Shown: in pieces, positions 8,537 to 15,904 of the stretch
Layout: each line of letters begins with the position of its first letter
Numbering within the stretch: the stretch's first letter is position 1
DNA from: Alkalibaculum bacchi
GTDB taxonomy: Bacteria; Bacillota; Clostridia; Eubacteriales; Alkalibacteraceae
Assembly: GCF_937875145.1 (NCBI RefSeq)
Contig: NZ_CALNCS010000186.1
Location: forward strand, 1-19,277
Direction: 5' to 3'
Length of the DNA: 19,277 bases
Notes under the pieces: generated by a model
Told to the model about the DNA's origin: nothing
Databases searched by the model: none
The model's input: the letters and a program-made list of their open reading frames with translations, nothing else
Made by a program: the position numbers and the translations under genes

Positions 8537-9550
8537 CTAAATTTCCCTGTCTACAGCATTTGCAATAAGTCTTAACTTTTCCATAGTCCTTTTAAATGAT
8601 TTATATGTCAAAGACTGTGCTCCATCACATAGTGCATTTTTAGGATCATTATGAACTTCTATAATTAGTCCATCTGCTCCTGCTGCTATAGCTGCCATGG
8701 ATAATGGCTCTACCATCCAATGTAAACCTGCTGCATGGCTCGGATCGACAATGACTGGCAAATGACTTAACTTTTTAAGTGCAGGTATAGCACTTATATC
8801 AAGAGTATTTCTTGTATAATTCTCGGATGTACGTATCCCTCTTTCACAAAGTATAACTTCTTCATTACCGCCACTCATTACATATTCTGCAGACATAAGG
8901 AGCTCTTCATAGGTATTTGCAAATCCTCTTTTGATAAGAACAGGTTTATTTGTCTTTCCTAATTCCTTTAAAATTTCAAAGTTTTGCATATTTCTCGCAC
9001 CTACTTGAAATATATCAACCATATCCATGAACATTTCTATGTGCGCAGGATTGGTAATTTCAGATATAATTGGCATTTGTGTTTGGGTTTTGGCTTTATT
9101 TAAAAGTTCTAATCCATCTGCTTTCAGACCTTGAAAAGCATATGGCGATGTTCTTGGTTTCCAAGCTCCCCCCCTTAATATTTGAGCACCTTGTTCTTTA
9201 ACATATTTTGCTATTCCTACTATTTGCTCCTCACTTTCTACGGAGCAAGGGCCAGCCATTATTACCAACTTTTTACCACCTATTTCAACCCCGTTTACAT
9301 TGACAACAGTATCCTGTGGATGCATTTTTCGATTTGATTTTTTGTATGGTTCTTGAACTTTCATAATTTTTTCTACATTTTCATTAAAATAAAGCGAACC
9401 GATATCTAACGAAGATGTATCTCCCACAAGACCTAAAATTGTTGTACTTTCCCCAACTATTGGATTCACTTTTACATCAAATTTTTCTAACATATTTGTA
9501 ATCTTCGCAACCTCTTCCATTGACGTCCCATTTTTTAATACGATAATCAT
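8537..9550 (-). CDS. aroF: 3-deoxy-7-phosphoheptulonate (DAHP) synthase, type I-beta with regulatory N-domain
   Basis: Condenses PEP and erythrose 4-phosphate, committing carbon to aromatic synthesis. I use ATG 9550, preceded by AAAGGTGG at seven bases, rather than the in-frame ATG at 9580, which falls in the terminator/T-run of the leader. From 9550 the protein has 337 residues. Residues 1 to about 70 resemble the ferredoxin-like domain that mediates tyrosine/phenylalanine inhibition in enzymes such as that of Thermotoga. The barrel follows with AGPCSVES (C102), LRGGAWKPRTSPY, VIVDPSHAAG (H272), IIEVH (E298) and LCDGAQS (D309), covering the metal ligands and substrate site. It is the first gene of the operon. 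Confidence 0.95.
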   Translation of the reverse strand: MIIVLKNGTSMEEVAKITNMLEKFDVKVNPIVGESTTILGLVGDTSSLDIGSLYFNENVEKIMKVQEPYKKSNRKMHPQDTVVNVNGVEIGGKKLVIMAGPCSVESEEQIVGIAKYVKEQGAQILRGGAWKPRTSPYAFQGLKADGLELLNKAKTQTQMPIISEITNPAHIEMFMDMVDIFQVGARNMQNFEILKELGKTNKPVLIKRGFANTYEELLMSAEYVMSGGNEEVILCERGIRTSENYTRNTLDISAIPALKKLSHLPVIVDPSHAAGLHWMVEPLSMAAIAAGADGLIIEVHNDPKNALCDGAQSLTYKSFKRTMEKLRLIANAVDREI

Positions 9551-9578
9551 TCCTTTACCACCTTTCAATTTTAAATAC

Positions 9579-9624
9579 AAAAAAACCTTCCATCCCTATA
9601 TTTTTATATACAGGGACGAAAGGT
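9579..9624 (-). terminator. T-box attenuator terminator
   Basis: A 16-bp stem (9624-9609 with 9600-9585, with some G-U pairs) encloses an 8-base loop and is followed by seven T residues on the - strand. Its 5' arm contains CTTTCGTCCC, which in the alternative fold pairs with the GGGTGG of the T-box sequence. The two structures therefore exclude each other, as expected for this riboswitch-like class. Confidence 0.9.
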
Positions 9625-9868
9625 AAATATACTCTTCCGCGGTACCACCCAAATTTAGCTATTGCTACACTTTTCGAATACGAGATTATACATCTGATAT
9701 TCTATCCTTATAACGCAGGAATACGACACAGCCTACTATATTCAGCCTGTAGCTCAAAAAGGAACTTCGAAATGATTCTTCTAATGTTTGCTTCCAGTCA
9801 ATGGCAAACTTTCCCTGGTAGATTCCTCAAAACTACTTTCTTTTATCATCGCTTTTTCATTAAATTAT
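9579..9868 (-). promoter_or_regulatory. T-box leader controlling the aro operon, probable tyrosine specifier
   Basis: Read on the - strand, the leader starts around 9866. Stem I begins with GATGA (9850-9846) and AGTAG (9837-9833). It has an apical hairpin GTTTGC...GCAAAC and returns with GAATATAGTAGGC, in which GAA-UAU-A (codon at 9740-9738) fits the usual 'GAA-codon-A' specifier context and reads Tyr. The conserved T-box GGGTGGTACCGCGG lies at 9650-9637, followed by the terminator. Uncharged tRNA should stabilise the antiterminator and let transcription enter aroF. The class is certain. The tyrosine assignment is by context and hand folding only; phenylalanine is the main alternative. Confidence 0.93.
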
Positions 9869-9872
9869 ATCT

Positions 9873-9901
9873 ATTCTATTCTCATAGATCTCTTTTGTCA
9901 A
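9873..9901 (-). promoter_or_regulatory. Sigma-A type promoter of the aro operon
   Basis: On the - strand, TTGACA (9901-9896) and TAGAAT (9878-9873) are separated by exactly 17 bases. Transcription would begin near 9866, just before stem I of the T-box. No other good promoter was seen within the operon, so the T-box likely governs all nine genes. Confidence 0.75.
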
Positions 9902-9980
9902 CTCTTTTGTGATTAAATTTCACGGTGACCGCCAAATATCTGCAAGCAATCACTTGCTCGTTACTTCGCAATAATACAAG

Positions 9981-10002
9981 TCAGGAGACTTACGCCTCCT
10001 GA
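9981..10002. terminator. Terminator-like hairpin next to the intron fragment
   Basis: TCAGGAG (9981-9987) and CTCCTGA (9996-10002) pair perfectly around an 8-base loop. It stands 11 bases before the first base of the group IIC intron fragment, which is where that class typically inserts. It may also end - strand transcripts from the transporter gene at 10148. The rest of 9902-10013 holds only a small GCAAG/CTTGC inverted repeat (about 9942-9957) and no coding frame. Confidence 0.5.
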
Positions 10003-10013
10003 TTTGGTTCTAT

Positions 10014-10128
10014 GTGTGCCCAGCATGAGCGCAATCTTATGGGTTAAAATCCCTAGTCTGCCCTAGTAGTGGGAAAGACATAGCCAATGGCAGGGGTGTC
10101 GTGAGCGATTGCGAATCTGAAGGAAGGC
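10014..10128 (+). mobile_element. Group IIC intron 5' fragment (start of domain I), truncated
   Basis: The segment starts GTGTGCCCAGCAT (10014-10026), the conserved group II 5' end. It continues with the small hairpin GGGTTAAAATCCC (10041-10053), then AGGGGTGTCG (about 10092-10101) and GAATCTGAAGGAAG (10113-10126), in the order and rough spacing found in domain I of IIC introns such as that of Oceanobacillus iheyensis (compared from memory). The match stops at about 10128. No later domain, no reverse transcriptase frame and no domain V sequence follow; the next gene ends at 10148. It is therefore a dead 5' stub. Confidence 0.8.
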
Positions 10129-10147
10129 TGAAATAATCAGCTACCTC

Positions 10148-11359
10148 CTACTCGATATCCCTATTGTTTTCTATTACTACTTTATACCTTTGATAAATCA
10201 TTAAAGAAAGAATCATAAAGATAATCGCTACAAACAAATCGAATAGCATGATCATATTTAATCCATATTGAATCAACTGACCCGTCATAAGGGGGATGCT
10301 AAATGTAGCCACACCTGTTAAAGCATAATATAATCCAGTACATCGCCCTTTGCATTCTGGAAAAAACTGAGTCATAATGGTCAGCACTAACTGCATGACC
10401 CCACCTTCACATGCAATACCGATTAGCATTGCAAAAAGGGCACACATGACTGGTGTGGGAAATAATAGCAAGAGTATAACTGCCATTACCGATACTACAG
10501 AATACATTAATGCAATACTAGAATCGTTTCGAAAACGATTTTGTAATTTATAGGTTAGCGGTACACAAAGGATAGCTCCTGCTCCATACAAACTCATGAT
10601 AATTCTCGAACTGGCAATACTTACTCCTGATATATCTGCTGCATAGGGTGCTAGCCAAGTGACGACAATATAAGAAGTTGCTTGACAAAAATAGGCATAT
10701 AATAAAAATATTATCCAGTCAGATTTCTTTGCTTTTCCTTTAAGCACGCCGATTTTCGCCTCAGAAGATGATTCTTCTGCATCTAGTATTTGATCAGGTA
10801 TTTGGGTGGGAAATTTTCTTGACTTCATATAAAAGCCATTTAAAGCAATCAATACTGCTGGAATGATAAATGAATAACCTAACCACTGACCTTGGAATAC
10901 CAATAGAGCCAATAATAAGGGAAAAAGAAATTGCCCCCAAGATACTGCAAATCCCACGAGCATTGTTGCAAATCCAGGTCTTTCTGGAAATCCTTCAATT
11001 AAAGCAGGATAAGTTCCCGTATCTAAAAATGCATTGGCTATACCTCCAAGGAGCGTAAAACCAAAAGCAATTCCAGGCGTAGGACTATACAAAACACCTA
11101 AAAAGAATAAAATATAGCTTACAATACCCAATAGAATAAATGGTTTACGACCAAATTTATCTGATAAAAAGCCAGAAATAATAATCGACAAAATTTTCCC
11201 CAATCCTAAAGCTGAGATGACCCAAAGCACTGTAGATGTTTCGACTCCCCATTTATCAGCTAAAAATTCCGTGTTCTGTACTAAAATAATAGATGCGGCA
11301 CCAAGAACGATATAATTTACGTATAATCCAATTCCTGTAGATAAATATTTATTTTTCAC
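10148..11359 (-). CDS. MFS transporter, probable shikimate/hydroaromatic uptake (first paralogue)
   Basis: A 403-residue inner-membrane carrier with about 12 hydrophobic helices and the major facilitator motif A in SGFLSDKFGRKPFILLG after helix 2. A charged central loop (around residues 192-214, rich in E, S and K) separates the two halves. The start is GTG 11359, preceded by GAAGGGGTAG; no ATG fits better. It resembles the neighbouring transporter at 11655-12938 in length and plan, and the Listeria shikimate cluster also has two adjacent MFS genes. A strong terminator at 11600-11634 separates it from the upstream operon, so it probably has its own promoter. Substrate is inferred from context only. 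Confidence 0.8.
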   Translation of the reverse strand: MKNKYLSTGIGLYVNYIVLGAASIILVQNTEFLADKWGVETSTVLWVISALGLGKILSIIISGFLSDKFGRKPFILLGIVSYILFFLGVLYSPTPGIAFGFTLLGGIANAFLDTGTYPALIEGFPERPGFATMLVGFAVSWGQFLFPLLLALLVFQGQWLGYSFIIPAVLIALNGFYMKSRKFPTQIPDQILDAEESSSEAKIGVLKGKAKKSDWIIFLLYAYFCQATSYIVVTWLAPYAADISGVSIASSRIIMSLYGAGAILCVPLTYKLQNRFRNDSSIALMYSVVSVMAVILLLLFPTPVMCALFAMLIGIACEGGVMQLVLTIMTQFFPECKGRCTGLYYALTGVATFSIPLMTGQLIQYGLNMIMLFDLFVAIIFMILSLMIYQRYKVVIENNRDIE

Positions 11360-11392
11360 ATTTTTCTACCCCTTCACTATCAATATTAAAAA

Positions 11393-11405
11393 ATTTGTGA
11401 TTACA
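11393..11405. promoter_or_regulatory. 13-bp motif shared with the divergent regulator/dehydratase promoter
   Basis: ATTTGTGATTACA occurs here, 34 bp upstream of the transporter GTG, and again at 16815-16827 upstream of the catabolic operon. The match is exact in both places and in the same orientation relative to the genes controlled. It is a candidate operator for the LysR regulator or another factor that would link the two transcription units. Confidence 0.4.
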
Positions 11406-11599
11406 ATTTGTTCGGCAATAAATTAACAACCTTTGTCATGTTTTTATCATAACTTTATATCGATTTAATATCCAATAGATTTATACCGTAACTTTAATAG
11501 ATAAATTTTATAATTATTCTACTATCTATTCAAGGATTTCATGCTCGTCCAAGAGATGTAAATATTCCTATCAAAGATATTATAAGGTTTAAGTTCACG

Positions 11600-11634
11600 A
11601 AAATAACTCTGTCATATTATGACAGAGTTATTTT
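11600..11634. terminator. Terminator at the end of the catabolic operon
   Basis: A perfect 16-bp inverted repeat (11600-11615 with 11619-11634) has a 3-base loop and ends in A and T runs on either side, so it can act in both directions. It lies 20 bp beyond the stop of the transporter gene at 11655. The remaining sequence up to the next gene start (11406-11599) is AT-rich with no coding frame. Confidence 0.88.
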
Positions 11635-11654
11635 TACAGAATTCTAACTTATGC

Positions 11655-12938
11655 TTATGCTTCCTGTCTCTTTAATACACTAACACCAAAAATCTTTTTG
11701 TATTGAGTTGCTAAGTAAGCCATCATTACTGTAGCTACTAAAGCTGCAATTAATAGTAATATCATCATTGTGTAAATAGCAGCTTGTTCCCCTATTGATT
11801 TAGTCATAGAAGATACGATAAATGGTAGGAAACAGCTTGCAAGTCCCATAAAAGTATAATAAATACCTGTGTTTTTACCTTTAGGTCCAGGACAAAGTAG
11901 TTGACGAACACTTAAACCAGTTTGAAGAGCTCCACCTGCTGCAAAGAATCCAAGTAATGCGATAGCTATATAAATAACCGCAACATTCTTTACAAGTAAT
12001 ACAATTGCCAATGCAACAGCTGTAAAAATAGAGTCAATCAATACTACTTTTAGTGGATTCCATTTTAATTTACCCATCATTATTGCCCAAAATACAACAG
12101 CGATAATAGAACCTACTGTATATATAGATGTCATGCCAGCTGCTTGAATCTCAGTTAATCCAGCATTGCTCATTCCAAATGCTTTTGTGTACTGCTGTGC
12201 TCCGTACATAATAAACATACATAAGAATGCATAGAATACTGTAAAGAAATTTACTAATTTGTTTGGTTTTACATGCATTCTAGCTTTTATTGCATCAATT
12301 TCAGCTTGCGCAGCATTTACACGCTCCCCACTTTCTGTCTTAACTACTTCTTTCATTTGATCGTCATAAACAAATGGTGCAATCATAGCAAGCACAGTAC
12401 ATATTATTGAGAATATAAGTGGAATCCAGATATTAATATGCCAGTTTCCTGCGTTTGCAAAATGTACTACCATAAGTGGATAGATAATACCAGATACAGA
12501 TACAAATGCTTTAATACCAATTAACGCAGAACCTGCAAACTTTGGGGCTGCTTCTTGCGCTGCTGGGTAAAGAGCTGCATCCCAGAATCCTGAGGTGGCA
12601 ACACCTGCTAAGAATGAACAAACGACGGCGATCATAAAACTCTTTGAAAACAATAATCCTGCAAAACAGATGATGTAAAGAATACCACCTGCTACGGCCA
12701 TCTTTTTACGTCCTACTTTATCGGATACCATTCCGCCTGCCCACACGGTTAAAAACTTACCAAAACCTGTTGCAGTGATTGCAAGGGACACAGCTTGAGC
12801 GCCTGCAACTGGATCAGTATAGCCCCATTGTGTAAAGAAGTTGACTTGGTTTTGAGACAAAATAATTGCCTGTATTCCATGTGTAAAATAACACATATAC
12901 ACTGTTACTAGTGACCAGATATACTTCTTATCTTTCAT
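11655..12938 (-). CDS. MFS transporter, probable shikimate/hydroaromatic uptake (second paralogue)
   Basis: A carrier with about 12 membrane segments, motif A in GMVSDKVGRKKMAV, and a charged central loop. I chose ATG 12938, giving 427 residues, because AGGGAGG lies eight bases upstream. The ATG at 12965 in the same frame has no clear site and would place that Shine-Dalgarno inside the gene. It follows the second shikimate dehydrogenase by 38 bp, is the last gene of the catabolic operon, and is followed by a strong terminator. The position next to shikimate dehydrogenase and dehydratase genes suggests import of shikimate or quinate; this is inference, not seen in the residues. Confidence 0.82.
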   Translation of the reverse strand: MKDKKYIWSLVTVYMCYFTHGIQAIILSQNQVNFFTQWGYTDPVAGAQAVSLAITATGFGKFLTVWAGGMVSDKVGRKKMAVAGGILYIICFAGLLFSKSFMIAVVCSFLAGVATSGFWDAALYPAAQEAAPKFAGSALIGIKAFVSVSGIIYPLMVVHFANAGNWHINIWIPLIFSIICTVLAMIAPFVYDDQMKEVVKTESGERVNAAQAEIDAIKARMHVKPNKLVNFFTVFYAFLCMFIMYGAQQYTKAFGMSNAGLTEIQAAGMTSIYTVGSIIAVVFWAIMMGKLKWNPLKVVLIDSIFTAVALAIVLLVKNVAVIYIAIALLGFFAAGGALQTGLSVRQLLCPGPKGKNTGIYYTFMGLASCFLPFIVSSMTKSIGEQAAIYTMMILLLIAALVATVMMAYLATQYKKIFGVSVLKRQEA

Positions 12939-12976
12939 TAAGTTTTCCTCCCTTTTTTGTTCCATCTTACTATGGA

Positions 12977-13852
12977 CTATCTTTGATTTTCTGCTTGAAA
13001 TTTTGCAAATTCATCTAGTGGCATTTTCTTGCCTACAAATATTTCATAGTTTGCAGCACCTTGGCATAATAACATTCCTTTTCCACCAATGATTTTGCAA
13101 CCTGCTTCTTCTGCTTCTATAAGCATTCTTGTTTTTTCTGGATCGTACACTGTATCAGCAACAACTAAATCTTTGCGGAATAATGATTTGTCAAGTAATG
13201 TTTTGTCATTATTTGGTTTCATTCCTACAGTAGTCGCATTAATTACGATATCACAATTGTTGATTGCCTCTTCTAATTTTACTTTATCTAGAATGTCTTC
13301 TACAGTAACTAAACATTCAGGGCATTTATTCGCTAATTTTGATTTTGTTTCTTCAGCTCTTTCAAAGAAGTTGTCTTTCAGATTGAAGATTCTAACTTCT
13401 TTAGCACCTTCTATAGCCAATTGAACTTGTACAGCTGTAGCAGCTCCACCTGCTCCAAGTACTACTGTTTTCTTTCCTTCTACGTCAAATCCATTTGCTC
13501 TAAGGTTTTCAGTAAATCCGATTCCATCTGTTACATGTCCAGTAATAACTCCATTTTCATTTACGAATGCATTACATGCACCTACAATTTCAGCTGCTGG
13601 TGATAATTTATCCACTAGTTCTGCAGCTATGTTTTTAACTGGCATTGTAAAATTTCCAGCCTTAATATCAAGTTCTCTGATGGACTCGAATACTTTTGGC
13701 ATTTGATCTACATTCACATCAAAAGCCATGTATGCATAATCTAAATCATCATGTTGAAAGCTAAAATTATACATAGCAGGTGAGCCTGAATGCCCTACAG
13801 GTGTTCCGAATAGTGCCATTAATTTAGTACGTCCTGAAATTCTCTTTTCCAT
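12977..13852 (-). CDS. aroE: Second shikimate (quinate) dehydrogenase, catabolic by context
   Basis: A 291-residue homologue of AroE that probably oxidises shikimate to 3-dehydroshikimate with NAD(P)+. It has the substrate motif GHSGSPAMYN (20-29), catalytic lysine K73 in GNFTMPVKN, aspartate D109 in TDGIGF, and dinucleotide motif GAGGAA (133-138), then NATTVGM. The MPVK form of the lysine motif differs from NVTIPYK of the biosynthetic copy at 1982-2800 and is closer to the MPNK of YdiB-type enzymes, which accept quinate or shikimate. AAAGGGGACT precedes the ATG. The gene sits between the old-yellow-enzyme gene and a transporter, matching the Listeria lmo2236 context. Confidence 0.9.
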   Translation of the reverse strand: MEKRISGRTKLMALFGTPVGHSGSPAMYNFSFQHDDLDYAYMAFDVNVDQMPKVFESIRELDIKAGNFTMPVKNIAAELVDKLSPAAEIVGACNAFVNENGVITGHVTDGIGFTENLRANGFDVEGKKTVVLGAGGAATAVQVQLAIEGAKEVRIFNLKDNFFERAEETKSKLANKCPECLVTVEDILDKVKLEEAINNCDIVINATTVGMKPNNDKTLLDKSLFRKDLVVADTVYDPEKTRMLIEAEEAGCKIIGGKGMLLCQGAANYEIFVGKKMPLDEFAKFQAENQR

Positions 13853-13889
13853 TTTTAGTCCCCTTTTTCTTTTGAATACAATAATTAAC

Positions 13890-15815
13890 CTATATTTGAA
13901 CTGCTATATCAAAAGCTTCTCTTGTTGCATCTAATGCTCTACGCGCTTTTATTGCATCTCCTACAACATGAACTTCTTTTCCTAAGCCTTCTAATTGCTC
14001 TGCAAAAGGATTGTAGTTTCTAAAGCCCATTGATAATACGACAGAATCATATCCTCTTTCTTCATGTCTTATTCCATCTGGTGATTCGTATTCTACACCA
14101 TCGTCGAAGAATTTAACTACTTTTGCACTTGTAATGTCACCGATATTGTATTCTTCAAAATCCTTCATTAGATAAAGTCGATGTTCTGGTATCACATCAG
14201 CTCCTACTGTATCTCTAAATTCGATAACATTTACTTCATGACCGCGCTCTCCTAAGAATGCTGCTGTTTCGCATCCTACCATACCTCCGCCGACAACTAA
14301 TACTTTTTTACCTGCAACTCGATTTCCTTCAAGGACGTCACTACCATGGATGATAGCTGGATTGTCTATTCCTTCAATAGGTAGAATAAGTGTCTTAGAA
14401 CCTGAAGCCACGATGACTACATCTGGATTTTCTGCTTTTATAAATTCAATATCTACTTCTTTATTCATGATAATTCTAACGCCTGATTTTTCACATTTTA
14501 CAATGTAGCTTCTAATCATGTTGGTGATATCGCCTTTTCCTGGAGGATATGCAGCAAGACTCATGTTACCCCCTAATTTGCCATTTGCTTCATATAAAGT
14601 AACTTCATGACCTCTTTCAGCCGCAGTAGAAGCTGCGTACATACCAGCTACGCCGCCACCAATGACCATAACCTTCTTGGATTGTTCTGCTTTTGTAACT
14701 TCTTGTGATTCAAATCCTAATACTGGATTAGTTAAGCAACGTATTGGTTGTCCTTTAAACATATTTGCTACACAACCTTGAAGGCATGCAATACAAGGAA
14801 TCATATCTTCTAACTTGCCTTCCATAGCTTTTTCGGGCATATGTGGATCAGCAAGAGATTGACGTCCGAATGCTACTAAGTCTGTACGACCTTGTTTTAC
14901 TAATAATTCAGCATATTGTGGCTCTGTATAACGGCCAACAGTTATAACAGGGATAGAAACTGCTCTTTTAATTTCTGTTACAAGTTCTGCTGAGAATCCT
15001 GCATGAACTACTGTAGGCGCCCACATATATTCGTCTTTTAGATGAACAGCTCTTGAAACGTGTAAGCATTCTACTCCACATTCTTCTAAGTATGAGGCTA
15101 CTGCTGCCATATCATGAACATCGTTTCCACCTGGTACATCGTCAGAAGCATTAATCCTCGCGATAATAGCAACTTTGCCGCCTACTCTTTTCTTTACTTC
15201 TTCTACGATTAAACGTGGAAATCTCATTCTGTTTTCAAAACTTCCGCCAAATTCATCTGTACGCTTGTTTGTTCTAGCAGAAATGAATGTATTTACAAGG
15301 TAACCATGAGCCATATGGATTTCTACTGCGTCTACGCCACCTCTCATCGCTCTCTCTGCAGCATCTCCATATCCTTTAACCATTTCATACACTTCTTCTG
15401 TAGTAACTTCTACTGGCATATCTCTTCCGACTTTAGAAGCAATAGCTGTAGCTGCCTTTACTGGTTGACCAGCAAATTCTTCATGCCCTTCTGGACCTGC
15501 ATTTTGCAATTGAATAGAAACTTTTGCACCTTCTGCATGACATGCATCAGTAATCCTCTTAAGGCTTTCAATTGCATTGTCATTGTATAAACATGGTTTT
15601 CTTGGGCCACCTTTTGCTCCATCGTGTACAACTGTTGCTTCTATTGTAATAAGTCCAAATTGACCTTTTGCCCTTTCAGCATAATATGCTGTCGATTGTT
15701 CACTCCAAGTACCATCTGTATTGGCAAAATTGTTTCCCATTGGTGGCACTACAAAACGATTTTTTACTGTCATAGGGCCTACTTGAATTGATCTAAACAT
15801 ATTTCCAAATTTCAT
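13890..15815 (-). CDS. NADH:flavin oxidoreductase, FMN/4Fe-4S/FAD old-yellow-enzyme type
   Basis: A 641-residue protein with the architecture of 2,4-dienoyl-CoA reductase and trimethylamine dehydrogenase. It has an FMN TIM barrel (1 to about 335, with HMAHGYLVNTF and RTDEFGGS), a 4Fe-4S motif C341-x2-C344-x3-C348-x11-C360, an FAD-binding motif VIGGGVAGMYAA (about 384-395) and an NAD(P) motif VVGGGMVGCETA (about 507-518). Such proteins pass electrons from NADH through FAD and the cluster to FMN and reduce conjugated C=C bonds. It lies between the dehydratase-like and shikimate dehydrogenase genes, as in the Listeria cluster. Its substrate is unknown; 3-dehydroshikimate, an enone, is a reasonable guess. 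GTGAGGT precedes the ATG. Confidence 0.9.
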   Translation of the reverse strand: MKFGNMFRSIQVGPMTVKNRFVVPPMGNNFANTDGTWSEQSTAYYAERAKGQFGLITIEATVVHDGAKGGPRKPCLYNDNAIESLKRITDACHAEGAKVSIQLQNAGPEGHEEFAGQPVKAATAIASKVGRDMPVEVTTEEVYEMVKGYGDAAERAMRGGVDAVEIHMAHGYLVNTFISARTNKRTDEFGGSFENRMRFPRLIVEEVKKRVGGKVAIIARINASDDVPGGNDVHDMAAVASYLEECGVECLHVSRAVHLKDEYMWAPTVVHAGFSAELVTEIKRAVSIPVITVGRYTEPQYAELLVKQGRTDLVAFGRQSLADPHMPEKAMEGKLEDMIPCIACLQGCVANMFKGQPIRCLTNPVLGFESQEVTKAEQSKKVMVIGGGVAGMYAASTAAERGHEVTLYEANGKLGGNMSLAAYPPGKGDITNMIRSYIVKCEKSGVRIIMNKEVDIEFIKAENPDVVIVASGSKTLILPIEGIDNPAIIHGSDVLEGNRVAGKKVLVVGGGMVGCETAAFLGERGHEVNVIEFRDTVGADVIPEHRLYLMKDFEEYNIGDITSAKVVKFFDDGVEYESPDGIRHEERGYDSVVLSMGFRNYNPFAEQLEGLGKEVHVVGDAIKARRALDATREAFDIAVQI

Positions 15816-15904
15816 TATTTACCTCACTTATATGTTATTTTGATTTCATTTTTTCATTGGAATTAATACTAATTATTTTGCTGTAGCTATACCTTGGCTT
15901 CCTT

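Noticed and set aside
9551..9580. Longer aroF reading from the ATG at 9580
   Set aside because: It would begin within the terminator T run of the T-box leader, and the strong AAAGGTGG site is placed for the ATG at 9550.
9690..9800. Phenylalanine (UUC) or tryptophan (UGG) specifier in the T-box
   Set aside because: A GUUCC run and a CUGGAA run exist, but they fall in paired or apical parts of stem I in my fold; only UAU sits in the GAA-codon-A context. Kept as an alternative, not as the call.
10014..10128. Possible small regulatory RNA or rRNA fragment in the conserved-looking segment
   Set aside because: The ordered motifs fit group II intron domain I much better, and no promoter precedes the segment on the + strand.
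13089..13424. A 111-codon open frame on the + strand
   Set aside because: It lies wholly antisense to the second shikimate dehydrogenase, has no recognisable motif, and fits the pattern of shadow frames in AT-rich coding DNA.
12977..13852. Second aroE as a recent duplicate of the biosynthetic copy
   Set aside because: The two proteins differ widely in length and motif sequence (NVTIPYK versus FTMPVK) and sit in different gene contexts, so they are old paralogues.
15306..15590. A 94-codon + strand frame rich in serine and cysteine
   Set aside because: Antisense to the barrel domain of the old-yellow-enzyme gene, with low-complexity composition and no ribosome binding site.
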